The notes under the pieces were generated by a model. The model saw only the letters and a program-made list of their open reading frames with translations, was not told where the DNA came from and made no database searches. Below are positions 25,614-35,219 of a stretch of 64,000 nt of DNA, one piece after another (the first letter of the stretch is position 1; each line of letters starts with the position of its first letter). Source of the stretch: Paenibacillus sp. MAHUQ-63 (GTDB lineage Bacteria; Bacillota; Bacilli; Paenibacillales; NBRC-103111); contig NZ_JARADB010000002.1 in assembly GCF_028765165.1 (NCBI RefSeq), positions 248,001 through 312,000 of the forward strand, written 5' to 3'. Position numbers and translations under genes: made by a program.

Positions 25614-27251
25614 ATGTATAGAGTGATGATCGTCGATGACGAGCCTTTGGTCAGACTGGCGCTGGGGGCGATTATTCCGTGGGAGGACCTGGAATGCGAG
25701 GTTGTCGGGGAAGCCGCGGACGGACTTGAGGCATGGGAGCGCATAGCGGAGAAACAAGACATTGATATCATGATCGTGGATATGAGTATGCCGCGGATGG
25801 ATGGGAACACCTTGTTATCCAAGCTGCAGGAGGCGAATCTGGCGAATCCGCCTTTAAGCATCGTGTTAAGCGCGTACTCCGATTTTGATTTCGTGAGGAA
25901 AGCGTTCGTGCTGGGAGCTGTGGACTACATCATGAAAGCGGATCTGGATCCGGAGCATATTATGCCGGTCGTTCGGCAGGTTGTCGATCAATTGAAAGTC
26001 AGAACGATGGATCCGGGCAATGGCAACGAACAGGACGAAGCCGACAGGAGGCAGCGGGATACATGGCTCCGAGGGCTGTTACTCGACAAAGATTATCTGT
26101 ACAGCTTTAACTCCGTGCAGGATGCTTCCTTCCAGAAATGGGTGTCGCACTACGCGAACTATCAACAAGTTCTCGTATCGTTGCTGCCGGACAAGCCATC
26201 TCCGGCAGGAAGTGAACTTGCCTTTGCCGGGGAGGAGAGCAAGGGACATTTGGTTCGCGTGATTAAGCAAGGGATGGATGTCGTGAAACATCCTTATGAA
26301 CTGATTCAAGTTCATGAGGAGGAGGTCGTCCTGCTGTTATGTTTTGAGTCGGCGACCAGTTATTTGCACGTGCGCGGGACGGTGATGGAGCTTCTGGATT
26401 CCTTGCGGAATACGGTGAAAAACTATTTGAACGTAACGCTGTCCGTTGGGGTCGCGGATGCTTGCAGCGATTGGAGAAGCTGGCATCTGAGATATGGTCA
26501 AGCTAGAAGCTTGGCCAGCCTTCGTTTCTCGGAAGGGCCGGGACGCATTTATTATCCGGAGACGCAGAAGGCTCTGAGGCCAGAACCGCTCGTTCCGTGG
26601 GATTATACGAATATGCTGCAGCAGATGGAGAAGGGTGAAGTTCAATGGCAGGAACAGCTGTACGCCGGTTTGAAGCAGTTAGGCGAACAGTCGAACGTTA
26701 CATTGGAGAGTTCGCTTCCGGTCTACGAAGAGCTGATTTGGAATATCGGCGCGCTGCTTCATGCCAAAGCGATGAATTGGACGCATGTCATCGAAACCCG
26801 GCGAAGACCCTATGAGATTGTGGAACAATTCAATTTCCGCGTGGATTTACACGAGTGGATTGAGAAGCTTGTGTTTCGTCTGGCCGATTTACTCCATCCG
26901 GATAACCTGCGGGAGGAGAACCCGCAGCGGCTGGTGGAAAGGGTCAAGCGGTACGTCGAGAAAAACTATTGCTCGGCAATTACGCTTGGACAAGTCAGTG
27001 AATGGGCGCAAGTGACGGAGAGCCATCTGAGTAAACAGTTTGTGAAAGAAACGGGGGAGCATTTCATCGAATATGTGACCAAGCTGCGCATCAATGAAGC
27101 CACGAGACTCATGGAAACCGAGATGAAAATGTACGAGATCGCCGTCAAGATCGGCTATGAGAACCCCGAGCATTTCAGCCGAGTGTTTAAAAAATATAGA
27201 GGAATGAGCCCTCAGAAATACCGGGAGCATGCGCTGCGGAAAAAAGACTGA
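25614..27251 (+). CDS. Response regulator with AraC DNA-binding domain, YesN-type
   Basis: 545 aa. Receiver domain 1-~120 with acidic pocket VDDEP, phospho-acceptor D56 in MIVDMSMP and the switch Lys in YIMKAD. A middle helical region of ~300 residues is typical of long YesN proteins. Two AraC helix-turn-helix units occupy ~440-540, ending MYEIAVKIGYENPEHFSRVF and MSPQKYRE. After phosphorylation by the upstream kinase it should bind paired A-rich direct sites. The three promoters in this locus with two sites 21-22 bp apart (18670, 23528, 27254) are the natural candidates, including its own operon. Confidence 0.92.
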   Translation: MYRVMIVDDEPLVRLALGAIIPWEDLECEVVGEAADGLEAWERIAEKQDIDIMIVDMSMPRMDGNTLLSKLQEANLANPPLSIVLSAYSDFDFVRKAFVLGAVDYIMKADLDPEHIMPVVRQVVDQLKVRTMDPGNGNEQDEADRRQRDTWLRGLLLDKDYLYSFNSVQDASFQKWVSHYANYQQVLVSLLPDKPSPAGSELAFAGEESKGHLVRVIKQGMDVVKHPYELIQVHEEEVVLLLCFESATSYLHVRGTVMELLDSLRNTVKNYLNVTLSVGVADACSDWRSWHLRYGQARSLASLRFSEGPGRIYYPETQKALRPEPLVPWDYTNMLQQMEKGEVQWQEQLYAGLKQLGEQSNVTLESSLPVYEELIWNIGALLHAKAMNWTHVIETRRRPYEIVEQFNFRVDLHEWIEKLVFRLADLLHPDNLREENPQRLVERVKRYVEKNYCSAITLGQVSEWAQVTESHLSKQFVKETGEHFIEYVTKLRINEATRLMETEMKMYEIAVKIGYENPEHFSRVFKKYRGMSPQKYREHALRKKD

Positions 27252-27253
27252 AC

Positions 27254-27316
27254 CCAAAATATATCAAGGTAATAACCAAATATATCAATGAAAGCGTATT
27301 CTGCGTTTTGTATCAT
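27254..27316 (+). promoter_or_regulatory. Galactan-locus promoter C: paired activator sites, cre box and -10
   Basis: CCAAAATATATC (27254-27265) and ACCAAATATATC (27275-27286) are 21 bp apart. A cre-like box TGAAAGCGTATTCT (27289-27302) follows. TATCAT starts at 27311, 24 bases after the second site as in promoters A and B. The region begins just after the regulator's stop codon and drives the solute-binding protein and possibly the enzyme genes behind it. Confidence 0.72.
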
Positions 27317-27361
27317 AAAAGTGTAAATCACTTACGTAATCTTGGGGGGTTAAGATCGAAG

Positions 27362-28669
27362 ATGAAAAGAAGACTTGTAACATCCGTTCTATCGATAGCA
27401 TTGACGTTCGGTTTGGCAGGATGCAGCGGGAATTCGGCAACGCCCGGCAGCTTATCATCCGCTGCGCCGGCACCGGCAAGCGGAAGCAAAGGGAATGAAG
27501 TTACATTGAAGCTGGCGATGTGGGACAGCGACAGCGAGTTCCTCGACAGCTGGACGAAGAAAGTCAAAGAGTTCTCCAATGTCATGCCGAACGTCAAGAT
27601 GGAAGTGGAAACTTTCAAGAGCGACGGCGACTATCTGCAAGCGATGAAAGTCAGATTAGCGGCGAACGAGCTGCCGGACATTATCGAGCTGAAGCCGAAT
27701 TTTATCAATGATTTCAAAGCGGAGCTGCTGCCTCTCGATGATTTGAGCGTCACCGCGAAGAATACGAAAGCCAAGCAGTTCGCCGTAGACGGCAAAGTTC
27801 TAGCGCTTCCGGTTATTTCTTTCCCTGAACTTGTCTACTATCATCCGAGTGTCTTCAAAGAGTTAGGTTTAAGCGTTCCGACGACATGGGAGCAGTTCGT
27901 CAGCGTATTAACGGAGATTAAGAAGAGCGGGAAATATCAGCCGTATGCAATGGGCGGTAAGGACTCGTGGCCGAACTATCCGTTCAATGAATTCATGCCG
28001 CTGCTGGCGTCTGGCGACGAGAACTATTATGACCAAATTGCCGGCATGGACAAACCCTTTGAGAAAGGCACGCCGTTCTACAAAGCTTACACGGATATTC
28101 AAACTTTGTATGACGCCAAAGTCATGGGAGCGGATCCGCTTGGATTGAGCAATGATCAGGCAACAGGATTGTTTGAAGCGAAAAAAGCTGCTGTCATTGC
28201 CGCAGGTCTTTGGTATTTGCCGCAATACAAATCCAAAGTAGGTAACACGGATGACTTGGCGGCATTCCCGCTGCCTACGCGTCATTCGGAGACTGAGCTA
28301 CTGAAAGTCATGACGTTCACGGATAACTTCTTCGGTATTAACAACAAATCGAAGAACGTCGAAGCAGCCAAGAAATTCCAAGAGTGGATGTTCTCCTCGG
28401 ATGCCTATTCCTTCTACGTGAATAAGAAGCAAGCGAACTCCGTGATGGAAGGCGTCAAAGCGGATGTTCCATTCTTGAACGACTTCTACAAAGCGAACAA
28501 AGTTGAAGAGTTCAACTACCGTCCAGGCGGAGAGAATTTCAATAAGTACGTGAATTCGATTCAATTGGATTGGAAGAAGCTTGGCCAAGATATGATGGGC
28601 GGCAAGGCGGTGGATAGCATCGCGAAGGATCTGAACGATAAATGGACCAAAGCGAGAGCTAGCAAGTAA
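27362..28669 (+). CDS. Sugar ABC transporter solute-binding lipoprotein
   Basis: About 435 aa. The start at ATG 27362 gives a lipoprotein signal peptide with lipobox LAGC, so the protein is anchored to the outer face of the membrane. The rest is a SBP_bac_1-type (extracellular family 1) sugar-binding protein: LKLAMWDSDSEFLDSW, KVRLAANELPDIIELKP, and the hinge region around FTDNFFGINNKSKNVEAAKKF. It should deliver oligosaccharide to the permeases at 18809 and 19690. It is separated from them by the GH42, repeat and regulator genes but carries the same promoter architecture. The family hallmark of a large surplus of this protein over the permeases would fit its own promoter and the hairpin after its stop. 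Confidence 0.9.
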   Translation: MKRRLVTSVLSIALTFGLAGCSGNSATPGSLSSAAPAPASGSKGNEVTLKLAMWDSDSEFLDSWTKKVKEFSNVMPNVKMEVETFKSDGDYLQAMKVRLAANELPDIIELKPNFINDFKAELLPLDDLSVTAKNTKAKQFAVDGKVLALPVISFPELVYYHPSVFKELGLSVPTTWEQFVSVLTEIKKSGKYQPYAMGGKDSWPNYPFNEFMPLLASGDENYYDQIAGMDKPFEKGTPFYKAYTDIQTLYDAKVMGADPLGLSNDQATGLFEAKKAAVIAAGLWYLPQYKSKVGNTDDLAAFPLPTRHSETELLKVMTFTDNFFGINNKSKNVEAAKKFQEWMFSSDAYSFYVNKKQANSVMEGVKADVPFLNDFYKANKVEEFNYRPGGENFNKYVNSIQLDWKKLGQDMMGGKAVDSIAKDLNDKWTKARASK

Positions 28670-28681
28670 GGTGCAAGATAA

Positions 28682-28715
28682 TTGGAGGGGGGATGAGCGA
28701 TCATCCACTCTCCAA
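28682..28715 (+). promoter_or_regulatory. Intercistronic hairpin without U-tract (SBP / GH30-GH43)
   Basis: TTGGAGGGGGGATGA pairs with TCATCCACTCTCCAA around a GCGA loop: 14 pairs with one mismatch and one G-U. No T-run follows, so it looks more like a processing or 3'-protecting element than a terminator. Confidence 0.6.
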
Positions 28716-28762
28716 CACTTAGGAAATTGATGAGAATCAGTTTCTGTTTTTTTAGACTCAAC

Positions 28763-28776
28763 GGTAAGCGTTTCCA
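28763..28776. promoter_or_regulatory. cre-like CcpA site before the GH30-GH43 gene
   Basis: Read on the minus strand the site is TGGAAACGCTTACC, which matches the cre consensus at 12 of 14 positions. It lies about 50 bp before the start codon and would allow glucose repression of the enzyme genes. Confidence 0.6.
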
Positions 28777-28822
28777 ATAACTGGTTTTTGGCAACGAAGT
28801 ATCCCAGATAGGAGTTGTAGAT

Positions 28823-31800
28823 ATGACTGCAAAGATTGGGAAAAAGGTATGTGCTTCTTTCCTTGCATTAACGATCGTTTCGCCTGCGGTTTACGGTTTA
28901 ACACCGGGACAAGCGAGCGCCGCGACAACAATTCAGTTAGACCCTGGCCATATGCAGCAAGCGTGGGACGGCTGGGGGACGTCATTAGCGTGGTTCGGTC
29001 ATGTAACGGGCGGCTTTAACGATGCCAAAAGAAATGCAATGGCTGATGCGCTTTACTCGCCGCAAGGATTGAATTTCAATATTGTCAGGTATAACATTGG
29101 CGGCGGTGAAAATCCGGCTTACGAGACGATGCGCCAAGGAGGGGAAGTTCCAGGGTTCTCGCCCTCGGCCGGAGTGTTCGACTGGACGCAAGATGCGAAT
29201 CAGCGTTGGTGGCTTCAGGCTGCCAAAGAACGTGGCGCTAATTTATTTGAAGCCTTTTCCAATTCACCTCCCTATTATATGACGGTCAGCGGAAGTACGA
29301 CTGGAAATACGGATAAATGGAAAGACAACTTGAAGTCGGATGAATATAATAACTTTGCTAATTATCTGGCAGAAGTGGTAGAGCATTTTAAAGATAACTG
29401 GGGCATCACTTTCAACAGTCTTTCGCCGATGAATGAACCGAATACGGACTATTGGGGATTTGGCGGGGGTCAAGAAGGCTCTCACTGGGACACTGACTCG
29501 CAGGCCAAGATGATCAATGCGGCTCGCGCCAAGCTGGATGAGAAAGGACTGCAAAACGTTAAAATTTCCGCTATGGATGAGACCAACGTGGATACGTTCG
29601 TAAGCAATTGGAATTCGTATGATGCGGTTACGAAGGCGAATGTCGGGCAAATGAATACACATACGTATAGCGGCTCTAATCGTCATTTGGTTAGAGATGC
29701 AGCCAAGACGGCAGGCAAGCCGTTATGGATGTCTGAGGTTGATTTGGGACCGTCCGGCATTGCGCACGATCACGATGATTTTGAACCTGCACTCGCATTG
29801 GCTGAAAGAATTATGACGGATATTACGTGGCTTGAGCCGAAAGCCTGGGTCATATGGCAGGCGATCGAGAGCGAGAAAAACATGCAGAAGGAAGACATGA
29901 ACTGGGGTCTCCTCCATGCCGATTTCGATACGCAAGACTGGTGGTATGGGAAAAAATATTACGCAATGGCGCAATTCAGCCGATTTATCCCGCAAGGCTC
30001 CAGATTTATTGGAGATAACGATGACAATACGCTGGCGGCCTTTGATCCTGCCCATAATAAAATCTATGTGGTGTATAGAAATCCGAATACGACCAGCCAG
30101 CCTATTTCCTTGGACATGTCACAATTTGATGAGATCACAGGGCAAGCTGCGGCATATGTCTCCTCAGCGTTGGAGAATGTGAGTCAACGTGAAAGCGTTT
30201 CCATAACGAATAAAACGTTGAACACAACTGTCGATGCGAAATCGATTACAACGTTCGTTATCGACGGAGCGTCCTATACCGACAGCACGGTCATTCCGCA
30301 AAGCGGGATGACGGCGACGGCAAGCAACTCAGCCTCGGGGGAAGGACCGGAAAGAACGTTGGATGGCAATACCGCAACGAATTGGCACTCGGCTTGGTCT
30401 GGCACACCGGCACCGGCACCGCATTCCATCACCTATAACTTAGGCGGTTCCTATAACGATGTTTACCAATTGAAGTACTTGCCAAGGCAAGATGGCAGCT
30501 TCAATGGTGTTGCAACCAAGTATGAAGTTGCAGTAAGCACAGATGGAGCGAATTTCTCGAAGGTTGCCGAAGGGACATGGAGCAACGACAAAACGGAAAA
30601 AACGGCAACATTCTCCGCAGTAAGCGCTACACATGTGAAGTTTACAGTGACGCAATCGAATGATGGTTCCGGCACACAATACGGCTCGGCTGCCGAGATA
30701 CACATTTTGAGAAAGCCGGGCTATACCGTTGATAAAGCGAATCTGAGCGAAGCAATTACGAATGCTGAAGCTTTACTGACTGAACAGCCAGGCTTATCTG
30801 CCCTGCAAGCGTTAATTCAGGAAGGCATAACGGTTAGAGATAAGGATTACGTCACTCAGGAAGATATCGCCAAAACGACGGACCGAATTATCGCGGAGTA
30901 TAACCTTCATGCCGGCTTCGTTCAAACGGGTCTTATCCCGCAAAGCGAGATGACGGCGGAGTCAGACAGCTCCGCACCGGGCGAAGGACCGGACCAAACG
31001 ATCGACGGGGATACCGGAACGAAATGGCACACAGCCTACGACGGATCTTACTCGGCACTTCCGCATTCGATCACCTACAACCTTGGCAAGACCTATGACG
31101 GTGTGTATAAGCTGCGGTATGTGCCGCGTCAGGATGGGGATTGGAACGGCATCGTCACCCAATATGAAATTTCCGTCAGTACGGACGGCACGACATTCAC
31201 CAAAGCTGCGGAGGGAACTTGGGAAGCGAATCACAACGAGAAAACGGCTACCTTCAATGCCCGGGGCGCTTCCTATGTTAAATTTACTGCACTTGCTTCC
31301 AGAAGCGATGCAGGCAAGCAGTATGGATCGGCTGCAGAGATCCAGATTTTGAACAAGGCGGGCTATACCGTTGATAAGTCCAGCCTTACAGAGGCGGTGT
31401 CAGCAGCGAATGCCTTTAAGACCGGCTTTACGAAGGATCCTTCCTACTTGGAGCAACTGGAAACGCTGCTTACCCAAGCTTCGGCGCTGCTGGTTAATGC
31501 GGCAGCCACGCGAGAAGAGATTGTGAAAATGACAGGTCAAATTACGGCTGAAATCGCAGGAGTTCAAACTGCTGTGCAGCAAGTTGAAGCTATTCAAATT
31601 TTTTATGCGCCGGAAGCGTACGGAACGAATCCATCCAATCTCATGCTGGACAACAATCGTTCAACCTTCTATGAATCCAACTGGGACTCCGACGGAAGAA
31701 CATACAGATCCGGCGATTATTTTATCATCGATTTGGGCCGGAGCAAGCCTGACATTGGGAATGTTACGATTACGCCAAGGCAAGACAAGGCGAACGGCAG

Positions 31801-34800
31801 ACTAAAGCAATTCAAAATTTATTACAGCAATGCGGCAGACTTGACGGGGACGCCTGCCGACGGGACGCAAGCGTATCTGGACCAGCATTTCACGTTTGCC
31901 GCAAACGGCGCTTGGGACTCAACCAGTTCGAGCGTACAATCGGCAACGTTCAAATCTCATGCAGCCAGATACATTGCGGTTCAGGCGGTTACAACGGGCG
32001 GTGAAGGCAATACGCTGACTGCGGCAGAAATTTCGGTCAGTCAGAAACAAGCAACTGCTTTCGATACAAGCGGTTTGGCAAATGCCATTGCGCAATTGCG
32101 GACAGCGTCTAGTATTAGCCCGAAGGTAGCAGGGGCGATTGAAAGTCAAATTGCCAAGATCGGGACGCTGAGCGAATTAACGGAGGAAAGCATTCCATAT
32201 TACACAAAAATTGTGCAGGATTTATTCATTTTATATCAGAGTGTAGGTAAAACAGCTTCCATTAAAAGCGGTGAAGTGTGGCTGGATGGAGACGGCGTTC
32301 CAATTCAGGCTCATGGCGGAGGAATTCTTTACAACGAGAAGGACAAAACGTACTACTGGTATGGCGAAGACAAATCGGAGGATAATGTTGGCTCAGGCTA
32401 TGTCCCGGTAACAGGCGTTCATGCGTACTCTTCTACAGATCTGTACAATTGGAAAAATGAAGGGATTGTGCTGCCGGTCTTCAATAACCCGCAACTTGGC
32501 GAAAATGTGTTACCTGCCGGCAACCTGCCCATGTACTTGGATGAGAATTCGGAGACTTACACGAATAGCGGAGTTCCATTCGATCCGAATCGTGTAGTCC
32601 ATATAACGGATCGAAATGGCGATTATACAGGTTCGATGAAATCGCCGGTTAATTCGTTAAGCAAACATAATTCACCCGAACGCATTGCCGAGCTTAACGC
32701 ATTGTACGCGGACATTACGAATGCAGAGAAGCAAGCGATGTATAAAGAATTCAACTGGGATAAAGTTGTCGAACGTCCGAAGGTCGTCTACAACAAGCAA
32801 ACGAACAAATATGTGATGTGGTGGCATCAAGACGGACCGATCGCCGGCAAGTATTGGACGGCGGAAGGCGGCGTTGCGATCAGCGATTCGCCGGCGGGTC
32901 CATTCAAGTATCTCGGCACGTTCCGATTGCCGAATAATGGATGGGGCGGCGGTGAAGGCGAAGGCATGCTGCGCGACATGACGCTTTATGTAGACGATGA
33001 CGGCAATGATGCCACGCATGACAAGGCCTATCTGATTTATGCATCCGAAGGGAACCACACGACCGTTATCATGATGTTGAATGACGACTACACGGGTCCG
33101 GCCACGGATGCGAACGGGAACTCCGTCGAAGGCGTTCATTATGTGAGAGCCTTCTCGTGGAACCGAGAAGCGCCGACGATGTTCAAGCAGGATGGTGTCT
33201 ATTACATGATTACATCTGGATTGACGGGTTGGGACCCGAACCAAGCGGAATATCATGTATCGACAAATGGCGTATTCGGCCCATGGGAACATAAAGGCGA
33301 TCCGTTTGTGGATGACTGGAAGCACACAACCCATGATAGCCAAAGTACGTATGTCCTGCCTTATCGGGATGGCAATGGCGATGTCGTGCCGAACAAATTC
33401 ATCTTCATGGCCGATCGCTGGTACCCTAACGATCTGAAGGACTCCAGGTATGTCTGGCTTCCGTTCGAAGTGAATACGGCGAATCGCACGATTGCCGCAA
33501 GATGGAACAAGGAGTGGAATTTCTCCGTTTTCAAAACAGGCACGACGGTGAGCTTCAACAGCAGCGGAGGCAGTGTGGTTCGTTCCGTGTACGGAGCTGT
33601 ACAGGGTTCGAAGATCGCAGCGCCTGAAGCTCCAACGAAGAACGGGTTTACGTTCGCGGGTTGGTATCAAGACGAAGCGCTGACGCTCGCCTGGGATTTC
33701 GGTGTGAATACGATCCCAGCCAACGATATGACGCTGTACGCGAAGTGGGAGCAAGCAGCACCTGTGATTACTGGCGTATTGCCGGTAACTGTGTCTACCG
33801 TTACCTATTCTGCGCCAATACTGCCTGGCACCGTAACCGTGACTTACAAGGATGCGACGACAGCTCAGGCGCCCGTTACTTGGGATGCGGTTCATCCGTC
33901 CAAGTATGCGGCAGCCGGAAACTTTAGCGTGAACGGTGCTGTAAGCGGAACGGCTATATCGGCTGTTGCCCATGTAACGGTAACAGACGCCGTTTACGGT
34001 CATTCGGTTACTTCCATCTCCGTAAGCGGCGCAGGCGGTGCGATTGCAATCGCAAGTCAGGGCGGCACACTGCAAATGCAGGCGACTGTCTTGCCGGCGG
34101 ACGCCAACGATCAAGTCACATGGAGCGTTTGGGAAGCCGATGGGGTTACGGCAACCGATAAAGCGGTGATCACAGACGGCGGATTGCTGACGGCGGCTAA
34201 AGACGGCATCGTGAAAGTGGTGGCGACAGCTGTAGACGGAAGCAGCATGCAAGGTTCCAATTATGTCATGATCAGCGGTCAGACAACGGCTCCGACCGAG
34301 GTGCCTCGCACGGCGCTGACGGGAGCTGCGGCGGTTCAAGCAGGAGCTGCATTCTCGACCATTTTCGGTTTAACGAACGTCACGAACAGCGCAACTTCCG
34401 CCGTATATGCGGCTGATATTACGTTCAGCTATGATGCGAATACGGTTGAATTCGTATCCGTAGATGCATTGATATCCGGCTTTAGCGTGGTTGAAACGAA
34501 GAAGGATGTACCGGGTCAAGTTCGCATTATCGCGATTAGCGAAGGTGAAGCGGGGGCGATCGCCGCAAGCGGAGATGTATTCAGGATCAATTGGAAAGCG
34601 AAGCCGCTGGCTTCTTCCGCTGCGATCAACCTGGCACTGACCAATGCAGCTCTTTCTAATGGACAGGGGCAACAGATGGATGCTCAGCTTACTAATCTGG
34701 CGGTAACTGTTACGGTTACGACCGTTAACAAGACAACGTTACAGACGGTCTTGGGTTTGGCGCAGTCTATCTATGATCGCGCTGTGGAAGGAACGCAAGC

Positions 34801-35146
34801 CGGGGAATATGCAGCAGGTTCCAAGACAGTGCTGTTGGCTGCGATCCAAACGGCAGCTGCCGTAAACGCGAACCCGGCGGTTACCCAGCAGCAGTCGGAT
34901 GATGCGGCGAATGTGTTAAACCATGCGATTCAAACCTTTAACCGACAGATCATCACTGTCTTCGCACCGGGCGATGTCAATGAAGATCATGTGATCAATA
35001 TTGGGGACTTGGGCAGCGCAGCGCAGCATTACGGAAAAACGACGGAAAGCAGCGATTGGAATGAGGCGAAGAAGGCTGACTTCAATCACAATGGCATCAT
35101 TGACATTATCGATGTAGTAGATATCGCTAAGCTCATCATGCAATAA
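28823..35146 (+). CDS. Secreted GH30 + GH43 bifunctional galactanase with cohesin and dockerin
   Basis: 2107 aa. Signal peptide ~1-33. GH30 module ~35-480 with acid/base E205 in SPMNEP and nucleophile E305 in WMSEVD; the sequence best resembles endo-beta-1,6-galactanases. Then CBM32/F5-8-type-C domains (~490-631, ~703-845, and a divergent one ~923-1076) separated by helical FIVAR-like spacers. The GH43 module (~1147-1570) has the pattern of subfamily 24 exo-beta-1,3-galactanases: AHGGGILY, YYWYGED, LRDMTLYVDDDG, NREAPTMFK, HDSQSTYVL. Next a Listeria-type repeat (~1573-1645), two Ig-like domains (~1646-1821), a cohesin (~1830-1965), a FIVAR-like helical domain (~1969-2043) and a dockerin (~2049-2107; DVNEDHVINIGD and DFNHNGIIDIID loops). 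Both activities together fit the beta-1,3/1,6-galactan backbone of arabinogalactan proteins. Start has an AGGAG site. Confidence 0.92.
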   Translation: MTAKIGKKVCASFLALTIVSPAVYGLTPGQASAATTIQLDPGHMQQAWDGWGTSLAWFGHVTGGFNDAKRNAMADALYSPQGLNFNIVRYNIGGGENPAYETMRQGGEVPGFSPSAGVFDWTQDANQRWWLQAAKERGANLFEAFSNSPPYYMTVSGSTTGNTDKWKDNLKSDEYNNFANYLAEVVEHFKDNWGITFNSLSPMNEPNTDYWGFGGGQEGSHWDTDSQAKMINAARAKLDEKGLQNVKISAMDETNVDTFVSNWNSYDAVTKANVGQMNTHTYSGSNRHLVRDAAKTAGKPLWMSEVDLGPSGIAHDHDDFEPALALAERIMTDITWLEPKAWVIWQAIESEKNMQKEDMNWGLLHADFDTQDWWYGKKYYAMAQFSRFIPQGSRFIGDNDDNTLAAFDPAHNKIYVVYRNPNTTSQPISLDMSQFDEITGQAAAYVSSALENVSQRESVSITNKTLNTTVDAKSITTFVIDGASYTDSTVIPQSGMTATASNSASGEGPERTLDGNTATNWHSAWSGTPAPAPHSITYNLGGSYNDVYQLKYLPRQDGSFNGVATKYEVAVSTDGANFSKVAEGTWSNDKTEKTATFSAVSATHVKFTVTQSNDGSGTQYGSAAEIHILRKPGYTVDKANLSEAITNAEALLTEQPGLSALQALIQEGITVRDKDYVTQEDIAKTTDRIIAEYNLHAGFVQTGLIPQSEMTAESDSSAPGEGPDQTIDGDTGTKWHTAYDGSYSALPHSITYNLGKTYDGVYKLRYVPRQDGDWNGIVTQYEISVSTDGTTFTKAAEGTWEANHNEKTATFNARGASYVKFTALASRSDAGKQYGSAAEIQILNKAGYTVDKSSLTEAVSAANAFKTGFTKDPSYLEQLETLLTQASALLVNAAATREEIVKMTGQITAEIAGVQTAVQQVEAIQIFYAPEAYGTNPSNLMLDNNRSTFYESNWDSDGRTYRSGDYFIIDLGRSKPDIGNVTITPRQDKANGRLKQFKIYYSNAADLTGTPADGTQAYLDQHFTFAANGAWDSTSSSVQSATFKSHAARYIAVQAVTTGGEGNTLTAAEISVSQKQATAFDTSGLANAIAQLRTASSISPKVAGAIESQIAKIGTLSELTEESIPYYTKIVQDLFILYQSVGKTASIKSGEVWLDGDGVPIQAHGGGILYNEKDKTYYWYGEDKSEDNVGSGYVPVTGVHAYSSTDLYNWKNEGIVLPVFNNPQLGENVLPAGNLPMYLDENSETYTNSGVPFDPNRVVHITDRNGDYTGSMKSPVNSLSKHNSPERIAELNALYADITNAEKQAMYKEFNWDKVVERPKVVYNKQTNKYVMWWHQDGPIAGKYWTAEGGVAISDSPAGPFKYLGTFRLPNNGWGGGEGEGMLRDMTLYVDDDGNDATHDKAYLIYASEGNHTTVIMMLNDDYTGPATDANGNSVEGVHYVRAFSWNREAPTMFKQDGVYYMITSGLTGWDPNQAEYHVSTNGVFGPWEHKGDPFVDDWKHTTHDSQSTYVLPYRDGNGDVVPNKFIFMADRWYPNDLKDSRYVWLPFEVNTANRTIAARWNKEWNFSVFKTGTTVSFNSSGGSVVRSVYGAVQGSKIAAPEAPTKNGFTFAGWYQDEALTLAWDFGVNTIPANDMTLYAKWEQAAPVITGVLPVTVSTVTYSAPILPGTVTVTYKDATTAQAPVTWDAVHPSKYAAAGNFSVNGAVSGTAISAVAHVTVTDAVYGHSVTSISVSGAGGAIAIASQGGTLQMQATVLPADANDQVTWSVWEADGVTATDKAVITDGGLLTAAKDGIVKVVATAVDGSSMQGSNYVMISGQTTAPTEVPRTALTGAAAVQAGAAFSTIFGLTNVTNSATSAVYAADITFSYDANTVEFVSVDALISGFSVVETKKDVPGQVRIIAISEGEAGAIAASGDVFRINWKAKPLASSAAINLALTNAALSNGQGQQMDAQLTNLAVTVTVTTVNKTTLQTVLGLAQSIYDRAVEGTQAGEYAAGSKTVLLAAIQTAAAVNANPAVTQQQSDDAANVLNHAIQTFNRQIITVFAPGDVNEDHVINIGDLGSAAQHYGKTTESSDWNEAKKADFNHNGIIDIIDVVDIAKLIMQ
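33770..35143 (+). repeat. C-terminal assembly cassette, copy 1 (Ig - Ig - cohesin - FIVAR - dockerin)
   Basis: Coding DNA closely similar to 44275-45662 (copy 3), with many long identical stretches, and more distantly to 40195-41574 (copy 2). It marks the end of the three large enzymes and points to spread of the cassette by duplication or recombination within the locus. Confidence 0.8.
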
Positions 35147-35153
35147 ATGGAAA

Positions 35154-35185
35154 GGGAAGTGAAAGGGGCAATCCTTTCTCTTCCC
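35154..35185 (+). promoter_or_regulatory. Intercistronic hairpin without U-tract (GH30-GH43 / anchor)
   Basis: GGGAAG-T-GAAAGG pairs with CCTTTC-T-CTTCCC across a 6-base loop: 12 pairs with one T-T mismatch. No T-run follows. Confidence 0.6.
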
Positions 35186-35219
35186 ATCTAATCATGTTGT
35201 TCAAAAAGGAGTGTGCCCC

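Noticed and set aside
27344..27361. Upstream start for the binding-protein gene at 27308
   Set aside because: It would place 18 charged residues before the lipoprotein signal and overlap the -10 box region; ATG 27362 gives a normal lipobox spacing.
32672..34339. 555-codon open frame on the minus strand
   Set aside because: Lies fully inside the GH30-GH43 gene, whose GH43, Ig and cohesin domains are convincing. The antisense product is Arg/His-rich without any domain.
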